A model generated the notes under the pieces. The model did not search any database and was not told where the DNA came from. It worked only from the letters and a program-made list of their open reading frames with translations. From NCBI GenBank assembly GCA_032718475.1, contig JAUCBJ010005011.1, positions 1 through 28,537 of the forward strand: a stretch of 28,537 nucleotides of DNA, read 5' to 3'. Below, piece after piece: positions 19,201-27,329 of the stretch (position 1 is the first letter of the stretch; each line of letters opens with the position of its first letter). The position numbers and the translations under genes were made by a program. This DNA comes from Nemertoderma westbladi (taxonomy: Eukaryota > Xenacoelomorpha > Nemertodermatida > Nemertodermatidae).

Positions 19201-20241
19201 CCATACATCCGTACATCCGTACATCCGTACATCCATACATCCGTACATCCATACATCCGTACATCCATACATCCGTACATCCATACATCCATACATCCAT
19301 ACATCCGTACATCCGTACATCCGTACATCCGTACATCCATACATCCGTACATCCATACATCCGTACATCCATACATCCGTACATCCATACATCCATACAT
19401 CCGTACATCCATACATCCATACATCCGTACATCCATACATCCGTACATCCATACATCCGTACATCCATACATCCGTACATCCATACATCCGTACATCCAT
19501 ACATCCATACATCCATACATCCGTACATCCATACACCCATATATCCGTACATCCATACATCCATACATCCATACATCCATACATCCGTACATCCATACAT
19601 CCATATATCCGTACATCCATACATCCATATATCCATACATCCATACATCCGTACATCCATACATCCATATATCCGTACATCCATACATCCATACATCCGT
19701 ACATCCATACATCCATACATCCATATATCCGTACATCCATACATCCATACATCCGTACATCCATACATCCATACATCCATACATCCGTACATCCGTACAT
19801 CCATACATCCGTACATCCATACATCCATACATCCGTACATCCATACATCCATACATCCGTACATCCATACATCCATACATCCATACATCCATACATCCGT
19901 ACATCCATACATCCATACATCCATACATCCGTACATCCATACATCCGTACATCCATACATCCGTACATCCATACATCCATACATCCATACATCCATACAT
20001 CCGTACATCCATACATCCGTACATCCATACATCCGTACATCCATACTTAACACGTTCTGCCTCAAACAATTATTTATTTATCCCAAGTGTTAGACTAATA
20101 ATGGTTCCTAAGCAATCTATCAGATAACGGGGCCCATTTAATTGGAACAATTTAGGTGTAAAATTTCAAGGTTGTTAAAGTAAGAAAAAATTCGCATCAA
20201 AAATTAAAAAATACTTATTCTCAGAGACTGAGAACGCTTAG
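16282..20241 (+). pseudogene. LINE reverse transcriptase 3' end split by a satellite array
   Basis: The left part (16282-16540) encodes YSIIIWGSTYNSVLNPL, NKLIRLITHSHY and [19 protein letters not shown], matching the C-terminal region of the LINE at 27330-28537 (YSIAVWGTTFSTILKPL, NKTIRVMTFSHY, PLYKLLNVL). After the array the same frame continues with [17 protein letters not shown], matching NTRSASSGNFYLPNVRL in the other copy. Two in-frame stops (20125-20127 and near 20179) and a final TAG at 20239-20241 show decay. The 5' part is missing: homology begins at about 16282, although an unrelated ATG lies at 16237. This is a CR1/Rex1/L2-like remnant. The 1,296-codon frame through the array is not a real giant protein. 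Confidence 0.8.
16541..20044 (+). repeat. Octamer satellite (ACATCCRT), 438 copies, 3,504 bp
   Basis: There are 438 octamers, either ACATCCAT or ACATCCGT, with a minor variant ATATCCRT (18 copies, first at 16725, last at 19725) and single ACATCTGT and ACACCCAT units. Each 60-base step through the array keeps the 8-bp phase, so there is no net indel. Since 8 and 3 are coprime, every frame cycles through the same eight codons over 24 bp and none contains a stop. Plus frames read T-S-I/V-H-P-Y-I-R/H; minus frames read M-D-V-R/W-M-Y-G-C/Y. The openness of all six frames is thus a property of the word, not evidence of coding. The order of A- and G-type units shows higher-order repeats, for example identical 60-bp blocks at 17581 and 17821 and at 18961 and 19201, both 240 bp apart. 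Confidence 0.98.
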
Positions 20242-20318
20242 TAGCACTAGTCTGATTGCTGATTGGCTTACAATAAACTCGGTTTCTGGGCCACTCACGA
20301 TCCTCACTGTTTTTAGAA
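20242..20318. other. Short spacer between LINE remnant and repeat family
   Basis: Nothing recognised. Confidence 0.3.
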
Positions 20319-20870
20319 CTGTGGGGCGAGCGACGAAAGTAAGCGAGCTTAGCATACAGGTACCGCTAACTCAATCGGTGTGTCTGTTGATCTGTTGTGG
20401 GGCGAGCCACGAAGTGAGTGAGCCTTAGTGTAGGGGTACCATTAATCAACCTGTCGTTCTGTCGCTTTTTTTGCAGTGTTCAATTTTAAACGTTAATAAC
20501 TCGGCCAATCTTCGATGAAATCTATCCAAACTTGGTACACATGTTGTTTGGCAAAAGTTTATAGAAATTTTCCAAGTTGAATTTCCGTGTGGGGCAAAAG
20601 TTTAGAAATTTTCCAAGTTGAATTTCCGTGTGGCCTTCGAGAAGCTAAGATAATAGCAGTTAATTAGTTAATTACGATGATTACGGTGAAAACACCATTT
20701 TCAACCTGCCTTTTAAAGGAAATTAATTATTTTACAGTATAAGATTTAAATAATTATACTTAAAAACTATACAGATGTAATCCACATACCCCATTCTATT
20801 ATAGTTTTTAATTAGTTCAAGTGATTTGCTTTAATAAATGTGTCTTTAATTGATCTAAACGTAATTAAAC
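20319..20870 (+). repeat. Dispersed repeat, copy A
   Basis: Homologous in the same orientation to 21964-22384. It starts TGTGGGGCGAGCGACGAAAG and ends TTGATCTAAACGTAATTAA. Two internal tandem duplications are special to this copy: a 77-bp unit starting TGTGGGGCGAGC (20319 and 20397) and a 41-43-bp unit GGCAAAAGTTT...CCGTGTGG (20550-20592, 20593-20633). It has no coding capacity and the family is unknown. Confidence 0.85.
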
Positions 20871-21436
20871 GGCACAATTATTGAGTACAAATTTAATCCT
20901 GCCCATTATTGGTCAAGTCTCTGCTGGTGTGGAGCTACCTGGCTGGGAGTTGTTGCTGTAGACTAACCAGAGAGGAATTGTAATAGGCAACCAGTATTGC
21001 TATTCCAGCCCAGACAGTATTCTTTAAATCCCACATCCCACCATCCTTCATGTATTCCAATTCCTATTGACTCTACTATAAATGTTGTATTGCTATCTCA
21101 GGTAAATGACAGATATAATAACATAAATACAATCCATGGCATGGCTGTTGTGTAGGCTTATATCTGAAATAGTTTACTCCACAATGTATATGTCTGGTTA
21201 TTTTTTAATTGAATTTTTGCAAAGTAGTAAAATTAATGTTCTTAAAAATAATATTATTATTTTATATGTAACCTAGGAAATTAGCTACAATTTTTCGCTT
21301 TAAGCTTTAAGAGTGTACATTGATTTAATATTATTGCAATACCTATGTATTTCTACATCGGCATACAATGCGTTGGCGTATCACACATCTCCGCATAGAT
21401 GCATCAGCAGTTACTCGCACAGTTTCGAAACTTCGC
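20871..21436. other. Noncoding spacer
   Basis: AT-rich sequence with no recognised gene. Its start may continue the dispersed repeat, since weak similarity to the segment after copy B is suggested around CTGCTGG. Confidence 0.3.
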
Positions 21437-21775
21437 ATAGTTATAACTGTATAAAGGTCGTCAGTCTGCGTTTAGGAAAAATATTTTATGACAAAACAGG
21501 ACGAGCGACGAGCGCAACGAGGCATATAATGAAGACGAGTACTGCGTAGACTATATTCCTATAAACCATACCTGGCTTCGCCTATTGAAGGCATCGGTAG
21601 TTATAAAGATCGTCCCGTCAGTCTGCGTTTAGGAAATATGTTTAAATACAAAACACGGACGAGCACAACGACGTTTATAATAATGAAGACGAGTACTGCC
21701 TACTGCGTTGATTATATTCCTATAAACCATACCTTGCTTCGCCTATTGAAGGCATCGGTAGTTATAAAGTACTGG
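21437..21775 (+). repeat. Two-copy tandem repeat, period about 170 bp
   Basis: Each copy carries GTCAGTCTGCGTTTAGGAAA, ACGAGC, AATGAAGACGAGTACTGC, TATTCCTATAAACCATACC and TTCGCCTATTGAAGGCATCG followed by GTAGTTATAAAG. The copies are closely similar. Confidence 0.85.
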
Positions 21776-21789
21776 TGGGTGGGAAGGGT

Positions 21790-21804
21790 GGGGGGGGGGG
21801 GGGG
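21790..21804. repeat. G15 homopolymer
   Basis: Fifteen guanines, followed by TGCAGATTAAAAGGGG. A second G15 (22627-22641) lies just after a similar GTGCAGATTAAGAGGG. Confidence 0.9.
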
Positions 21805-21901
21805 TGCAGATTAAAAGGGGTGAACACCTACTGTTCCCCTTTCTTTGATTGATTGGTGGTGTGGGTAAATTTCTCAAAACCTGATTTTATGATTCTGTCG
21901 C

Positions 21902-21963
21902 TCAATTTTAATCTGTATCTGATAACTGAGCCTCGTCCTGCGCGATGGCCCCACGAACGTGTT
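21902..21963 (+). repeat. Dispersed 61-bp repeat, copy 1
   Basis: TCAATTTTAATCTGTATCTG followed by ATAACTGAGCCTCGTCCTGC and GCGATGGCCCCACGAACGTG is nearly identical to 22733-22793, 831 bp downstream. It directly precedes dispersed repeat copy B, so it is probably part of a larger duplicated unit. Confidence 0.85.
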
Positions 21964-22384
21964 CTGTGGGGCGAGCGACGAAAGTATGCGAGCTTAGCAT
22001 ACAGGTACCTCCAACTCAATCGGTGTGTCTGTCGTTCTGTTGTGTTCAATCTTAAACGTTAATCAAATGTTAATGAAATTTAACCAAACTTGGTACACAT
22101 GTAGTCTGGCAAAAGTTTAGAAATTTTCCAAGTTGAATTTCCGTGTGGCCTTCGAGAAGCTAAGATAATAGCAGTTAATTAGTTAATTAAGTTGATTAGG
22201 GTAAAAACAGTATTTTCAACCTGCCTCTTAAAGGATATTTATTAATATCTAGTATAAGATATAAATAATTATACTTAAAAATTATATAACCTGTATTCCC
22301 CATACCCCATCCCATTATAGGTTTTAATTAGTTCAAGAGATTTGCTTTAAGAAATGTGTTTTTAATTGATCTAAACGTAATTAA
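21964..22384 (+). repeat. Dispersed repeat, copy B
   Basis: Direct-orientation copy of 20319-20870, shorter by about 130 bp mainly because it lacks the two tandem duplications seen in copy A. Copies share AGCTTAGCATACAGGTACC, CCAAACTTGGTACACATGT, TTCGAGAAGCTAAGATAATA and GCAGTTAATTAGTTAATTA. Confidence 0.85.
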
Positions 22385-22732
22385 CTTATCAAAATGCCAC
22401 CGTATCTTTATACAGCTTCCTCATTCATTGGCATGCTTGATATTACCTAGCCTATCTGCTGGCGCTGGGAACCAGTCCAACCACATCAGCACTACTTGGC
22501 AACGGGTAATTACATCAATAGGACATAGCCACTACAGTAGTGAAGTCAGCTTGTTTTATCTGCCTTTCATTAATCCTCTGTGCTCCTTTGGGTTGGGGTG
22601 GTGCAGATTAAGAGGGCGGTTGAAGCGGGGGGGGGGGGGGGTCTTTCTTCTCTTTATTCTTATTGGTTTTGGTTAACTTTTCTTAATTATTTATTTAAAT
22701 TTCTTAAGTACCGATTTTGGGATAGAAGTGCA
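22385..22732. other. Noncoding spacer containing a G15 tract
   Basis: No gene was recognised. G15 lies at 22627-22641. Confidence 0.35.
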
Positions 22733-22793
22733 CAATTTTAATCTGTATCTAATAACTGAGCCTCGTCCTGCGCGATGCCCCCACGAACGTGTA
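22733..22793 (+). repeat. Dispersed 61-bp repeat, copy 2
   Basis: Near-identical to 21902-21962, with few substitutions (ATCTAATAACTG for ATCTGATAACTG; GATGCCCCC for GATGGCCCC). Confidence 0.85.
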
Positions 22794-23011
22794 CTGTAGG
22801 CATATGTGTGAGCTGTAAACAAAAGCTAGAATGATCTCTCACTATGATTTTACAAGTTAATTTAATATATTTCGATGAAACTTGCTGACAGAAGTGAGTT
22901 GGGTCGTATAGATGCAAAGGGAGAACGGAATTAAAAACAGACAGAAAATTATCTGTAAACAATTTAAATTAAATTAAAGTTAGAAATAAATACGATCTAA
23001 AACTAATGTCT

Positions 23012-23364
23012 TTAAATTTACATTGCACTATAATAATAATAATAATAACATATTTAATTTGGCTGTAGCCGTAGCCCATTGTATATATCATATACTGTAC
23101 GTACACTATTGTACTGTACAGTACAGTGTCAGTATACAGTAGGCGTATTGATTACTACCCTGCTGAGCACTCCGTTTTCGCCATAAAGATAATGTTTGCT
23201 AAAAAAAACGTAATGTGTGCTCAGCAGGGTAGTCATCAATACTCCTACTGTATACTAACACTGTACAGTACAATAGTGTACGTACAGTATATGATATATA
23301 CAATGGGCTACGGCTACAGCCAAATTAAATAACTTATTATTATTATTATGCAATGTAAATTTAA
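23012..23364. mobile_element. Near-perfect hairpin element (MITE-like) bounded by TTAA
   Basis: Arms 23012-23170 and 23217-23364 are inverted copies with only a few mismatches and small indels; the loop is 46 bp. The ends are TTAAATTTACATTGCA and TGCAATGTAAATTTAA, so a TTAA target duplication as in piggyBac or Kolobok elements fits, though TTAA could simply be part of the inverted repeat. The arms hold (TAA)n, GGCTGTAGCCGTAGCCC and GTACAGTAC words. No coding capacity. A transcript would fold into a stem of about 150 bp. Confidence 0.85.
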
Positions 23365-23377
23365 CCCTATTAAACCA

Positions 23378-23414
23378 GGGGGGGGGGGGTCAGTATGAAC
23401 CCCCCCCCCCCCCC
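23378..23414. repeat. G12-loop-C15 homopolymer hairpin
   Basis: G12 (23378-23389), a 10-base spacer TCAGTATGAA, then C15 (23400-23414). The runs can pair into an all-GC stem of at least 12 bp, or each can form a G-quadruplex or i-motif. Confidence 0.9.
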
Positions 23415-24392
23415 TCCTCTGAAACTTACGCAGTTCGGAAGCTTAAATTTGATAACTTTTCCTAAAAATCTATTTTATTCTTAAATTGTTAATTTTTCGC
23501 TCGAATATAACCCAAAATCGAGAGAAAAATAAGTACTTTTTATCCCTAGGGAAAATTTATACATTTTAAATGCATTGATTTTACTTTTTTTTTCCGGCGA
23601 TAAAAGTAAAATAAAATATTTTTGGTGGAATTTTTTAAATTTTATTACATGTGTTGAAAGTGCATCGAAGTAGAAAAGTTTTGCACGTAATTTGAACAAA
23701 ACCCATTAACACACTCAAAAGTTATTGCAACTTTAGTGTCAGCTAGGCGAACTCCAAAACGGAAGTCAATATCCAATATTGGTTTATGTTGTTAAGCGGC
23801 TCTCTAGTTAGTAGTTACGAAATAAATATTCGAGAACACTAAATTATTTAACACTGAGTAAGGCAACATCGAGAGTTGAAGTGAAGAGTACAATATTATG
23901 AATCGCTGTAACTATCGAAGCAATATAGTAAAATACTACAGTTCAATTTATTTCGTAACAAAAAAAGTACCAATTTAAGAATAAAATTACGTATTACATG
24001 GGAATAATACGTAGAACATTTTCTTTTTAATATTCTCTCGACCCTTTATTAGCTCGGCTGCTCGGTAAATAAAATGCTTCGAGAATAGTGAAAAAAAAGT
24101 TATACTTTTTATTTTTCCCATGTAATAAATAATTATTCTTCCTAATAGTGAAAACGGTTTTTAAAAATATTTTGAAGTTTTCGAGTTATAGCAACCATTT
24201 TTTGACCCTACCTTTGGCACTTTTTTGAGACCTTTTTGAAAATTACACTTCATGAAATGTGATTTGTATCATATCTATTTTGGATTTAGACCGGTATATT
24301 GGTGTTCGCAATTAGAAGGAATTTGTCACGGCTGTAGCAAGCCCATCAAAACCCTATAGGGGCTGTTGCGCTGTCAGTCAGAGAGGTAACGG
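23415..24392. other. AT-rich noncoding spacer
   Basis: No gene was recognised. A short inverted pair is visible: TATTTTATTCTTAAATTG near 23470 and CAATTTAAGAATAAAAT near 23970. ATTACATGGGAA near 23995 is complemented by TTCCCATGTAAT near 24115. Confidence 0.35.
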
Positions 24393-24420
24393 CCCATGGG
24401 GTAAAGATTTACCCATGGGG
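24393..24420. repeat. Hairpin with CCCATGGG arms
   Basis: CCCATGGGGTAAA and TTTACCCATGGGG can pair with one bulged G around a very short loop (gat region). Each arm is itself a CCCATGGG palindrome. The role is unknown. Confidence 0.7.
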
Positions 24421-24599
24421 CGTGGACTATCAGATAGTCTGATACCAACTGTATATCACGTCTTTTTTAACTATCAGATAGATGATCGCCCAGTTACAAG
24501 TTGCCCGATAGTTGTATTTTTTAAACCCCGAGTGTTGTTGACGGAGTCTGTTACTTCCGAAATCGTTGGTCGTGGTGTCGGTGCCGGAATTCTGGCTTT

Positions 24600-24960
24600 G
24601 ATTAAAAACACTGAACTGCTGAACGATGGCGGAATCTACGAAACCCGGCCGGATTCCTAATCCGATGAGGCGATGCAGTCAATTAAACGTAAACAATGAA
24701 ACGATCGCGATGGACTGATGGAGTCTATTCAATGTATCCAGAACGGTACGATGGCGACGGAGTCTATTACAGTATTAAACACGCAACCAAAGCGATCAGA
24801 CGATGGCGATGTAATCTACAAAACCGAGAACAACAGGAAGGCGATGGAGTTTATTAAACCCAGTAAGATGGTGCATAGCGAAGCGATCGAGACGGATAAT
24901 GGAGTCTATTACAGTATTAAATCTGGAACGAAGACGGTGGAATCTATAGGCCTAAACCTG
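24600..24960 (+). repeat. Degenerate minisatellite, period about 45 bp
   Basis: About six diverged units carry the core GCGATGGAGTCTATTACAGTATTAAA. The best are at 24755 and 24895; others lie near 24715, 24800, 24840 and 24935. In any frame the translation is broken by stops or frame changes, although one frame (24718-25029) stays open for 103 codons. A decayed repeat-containing gene cannot be ruled out. Confidence 0.55.
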
Positions 24961-25029
24961 GAAGAATGCGAACAAGGCTACTCTAAAGTTAGACTAGACT
25001 GGTTTGTGAGATTAACTTGCCAATACTAA

Positions 25030-26089
25030 CTCAATACAATTTGCTTTCTTCGAATTCCTAATAATATATTTTAATCTTAATAATAATTATTCAACATCAA
25101 TTATTTTATAAGTCTTGTCAATGCATAAGATTGCTAAAGACTAAAGAGCTAACTTTAGGAAGATCTGCCTTATATTTTTAGAATTATTATAATTAATTTT
25201 GTTATGTTTATAATGGATTGTATCTTTTGACAGACTACTTGATGTGCGACCGTGATAATAAAATTAAATGGTGCCGAAATATTTTCACTTAACTGCCGGT
25301 AGGGGGGGGGGGGGGGGGGGGGCAATCAATATTCTTCCCTCTCCAGGTGAAAATCGACGCAAATAACAGCTTGTTTACTACTAAAATAAAACTGCATCCT
25401 GTTCTATAGGAAAAAACATTATAGGCTATAGGGGAAATTTTAGCAAGTTGTGTTTATTTTAGCCGATAGACAAGATTACATGTTTACCAAGTTTGGTATA
25501 ATTTAGTCAAAGATTGAATGTGTTACGATTTTAAATTATCAGTGGAGGGTGAAGGCGGCGGGCCAGGATTCAGTTATACTTGAATAAAGAATAGTGATTA
25601 AACCAAGGGATACGCGATATATGACTGCTGTATAGATTCATTGAATGACTGTTGATTTCGAAACATTTAATTCAAAACTATATAAATGTTAACATAATGT
25701 TGGATTTTTTTTTTTAAAAATTAACAGAAGAATTACATTTCATTAATTCATTTTTTTATCTAATCACATTATTAAATAACGAAGCACAGCAATAATACTA
25801 AGATTGAATATTGAATTGAAGGTACAGTACCGAATTGAATATTTGAATGGGAGAATCGTTTAGGCTCGTTAAGCCAAGGAATGTCTGTTCACCACCATGG
25901 GTGATCTTCCACAGTAAACCCTTCCACTCTTTTTTCCAAGTTACCTTGGTTCCCAATCGACCACTGAAGGATGAAAGCCGGGGGGATTGGGCTAGGCTGC
26001 AGCACTGTGCCCAAACAGTACTGCCCCATCTAGGGATCGAACATTGAATATTTGAGATTGCATAAGATAGAGTATTGAATATCTTAAGC
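25030..26089. other. Noncoding spacer with a G21 tract
   Basis: AT-rich, with G21 at 25302-25322. Around 25980-26045 a GC-richer block contains, on the minus strand, GTTCGATCC, which resembles a pol III B box, but no matching A box was found. Confidence 0.35.
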
Positions 26090-26161
26090 CGTCATCCCGT
26101 TGGTGACTCCATTGGCAACCATTTCGACAGTTTCGATTGGTTTCGGCTCTTCAGTCCCCGA

Positions 26162-26479
26162 CTAGACCGATGTCGGCGTGGTTGCTGTCCCCATGACTGA
26201 GGCGGCATTACCAACCAAAATTGCCATCTCCAGGCGCTGGAGCAGAAACTGGTGTGACCGCTGTTTGTGGGTGGCACTGTGGAGACGAGCCCCGATCTCC
26301 CGGAGGAAGGTGGATGTCTCTGGACCAGGGCGGTCAAAGGTCTCAAAGGCCACGGGGTGAAAGAAATGGCCCCGGTCCATTAGGTTGCGATACTTAGAGT
26401 TTTTAATGCGCTCCGCCCCCTCAGCTGAGTGCCCCCCGGCAATGATGGTTTGTTGAAGGTGGCTGGGGGCCAGTGGATC
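26162..26479 (-). pseudogene. GC-rich coding remnant, probably a retroelement C-terminus
   Basis: A minus-strand frame of about 106 codons ends at TAG (26162-26164). It reads KNSKYRNL, HFFHPVAFETFDRPGPETSTF, REIGARLHSATH, FLLQRLEMAIL and GNAASVMGT. The pattern [K]Y..L....F.PVAFET.G..G......L..IG.R...AT.....FL.QRL..A...GNA is one I associate from memory with the C-terminal end of reverse transcriptase-containing proteins in invertebrate genomes; this is recognition, not a search result. The base composition is far richer in GC than the flanks, consistent with insertion of a fragment. The upstream part is missing, homology fading near 26479. Confidence 0.5.
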
Positions 26480-27329
26480 TAGTAATAATTAACGCAAAGA
26501 TATGATTAGGTAGGCCTACGTGATATTAGTTTCTCAAACCCAAACTATCCATCCATTGACGTCCAAATATATCCAATTTCTCAATCTAGCAATCCATACT
26601 AATCCGTATATAATAATGCATAATGTACACTGTAATGCAATACCGGTAATTGGTAATGTCAATGTCCAACCAAACAATGCGTTGAGTGTTAACGGACCAG
26701 CCTCGCACCTCGCTCTGTCGCATCAGTTTTTGTAGTGGTCTAGTTCCAGGCTACCAGAATCCAGGAATCCGTTAGGCCTAGTGCATGATATAGAATCAGC
26801 ACATCCTGACATCTGTGCAACTCCTGAACTCACGCGAGCATTTTACAGATGGTGGTCTAATTTATATGGTCTTGTTCAATATTTTTTATTTACCCAGAAG
26901 TCAAAGTATAACTAATAAAAGTAAAAAACAAAGCAATGTACACAGAGATAAGTAAATTTATATATAATAAGTGTATTCAATTAGAGTAATGTATAATAAA
27001 GCAAACCAAAGTAGAAATGATATGGGAAGGACATCCAGCTTATAGCGTAGCTAGTTTGAGCGCTGGATACCTTAGAAAACAAACATATAATGGCAGAGTC
27101 CTGTCCAGGGCGTGGTAGAAGAGAGGGGGGGGGGGGGGGGGGGGGGGGGGTGGAGATAGCTGTAAAGCTGTAACATAATAGTTGAAATATATAATATAGC
27201 CTATATATAAAAACCATTCATGACAATGTGGGCATCAATGAGGGCTACTAAATTTTGCATATTAACATATTAATTTTAGATACATGCTAAAGGTAAGATA
27301 ATTTGAGAATATTGTGTTTTAAACTAATG
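26480..27329. other. Noncoding spacer with a G26 tract
   Basis: No gene was recognised. G26 lies at 27125-27150, the longest homopolymer in the window. The rest is AT-rich. Confidence 0.35.

Noticed and set aside
16541-20044. Telomeric repeat or CRISPR array
   Set aside because: The unit is a simple octamer without spacers, is not a known metazoan telomere word, and is embedded in a LINE.
16237-20127. A 1,296-residue plus-strand protein, and three giant minus-strand proteins of about 1,180 residues
   Set aside because: All are the octamer ACATCCRT read in frames that can never meet a stop. The only real coding homology is the LINE remnant on both edges.
26025-26045. Pol III B box on the minus strand (GTTCGATCC)
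   Set aside because: No A box at the right distance and no tRNA fold; a single match is not enough.
26178-26360. Plus-strand and alternative minus-strand frames over the GC-rich island
   Set aside because: Shadows of the minus-strand frame that carries the PVAFET...GNAAS pattern.
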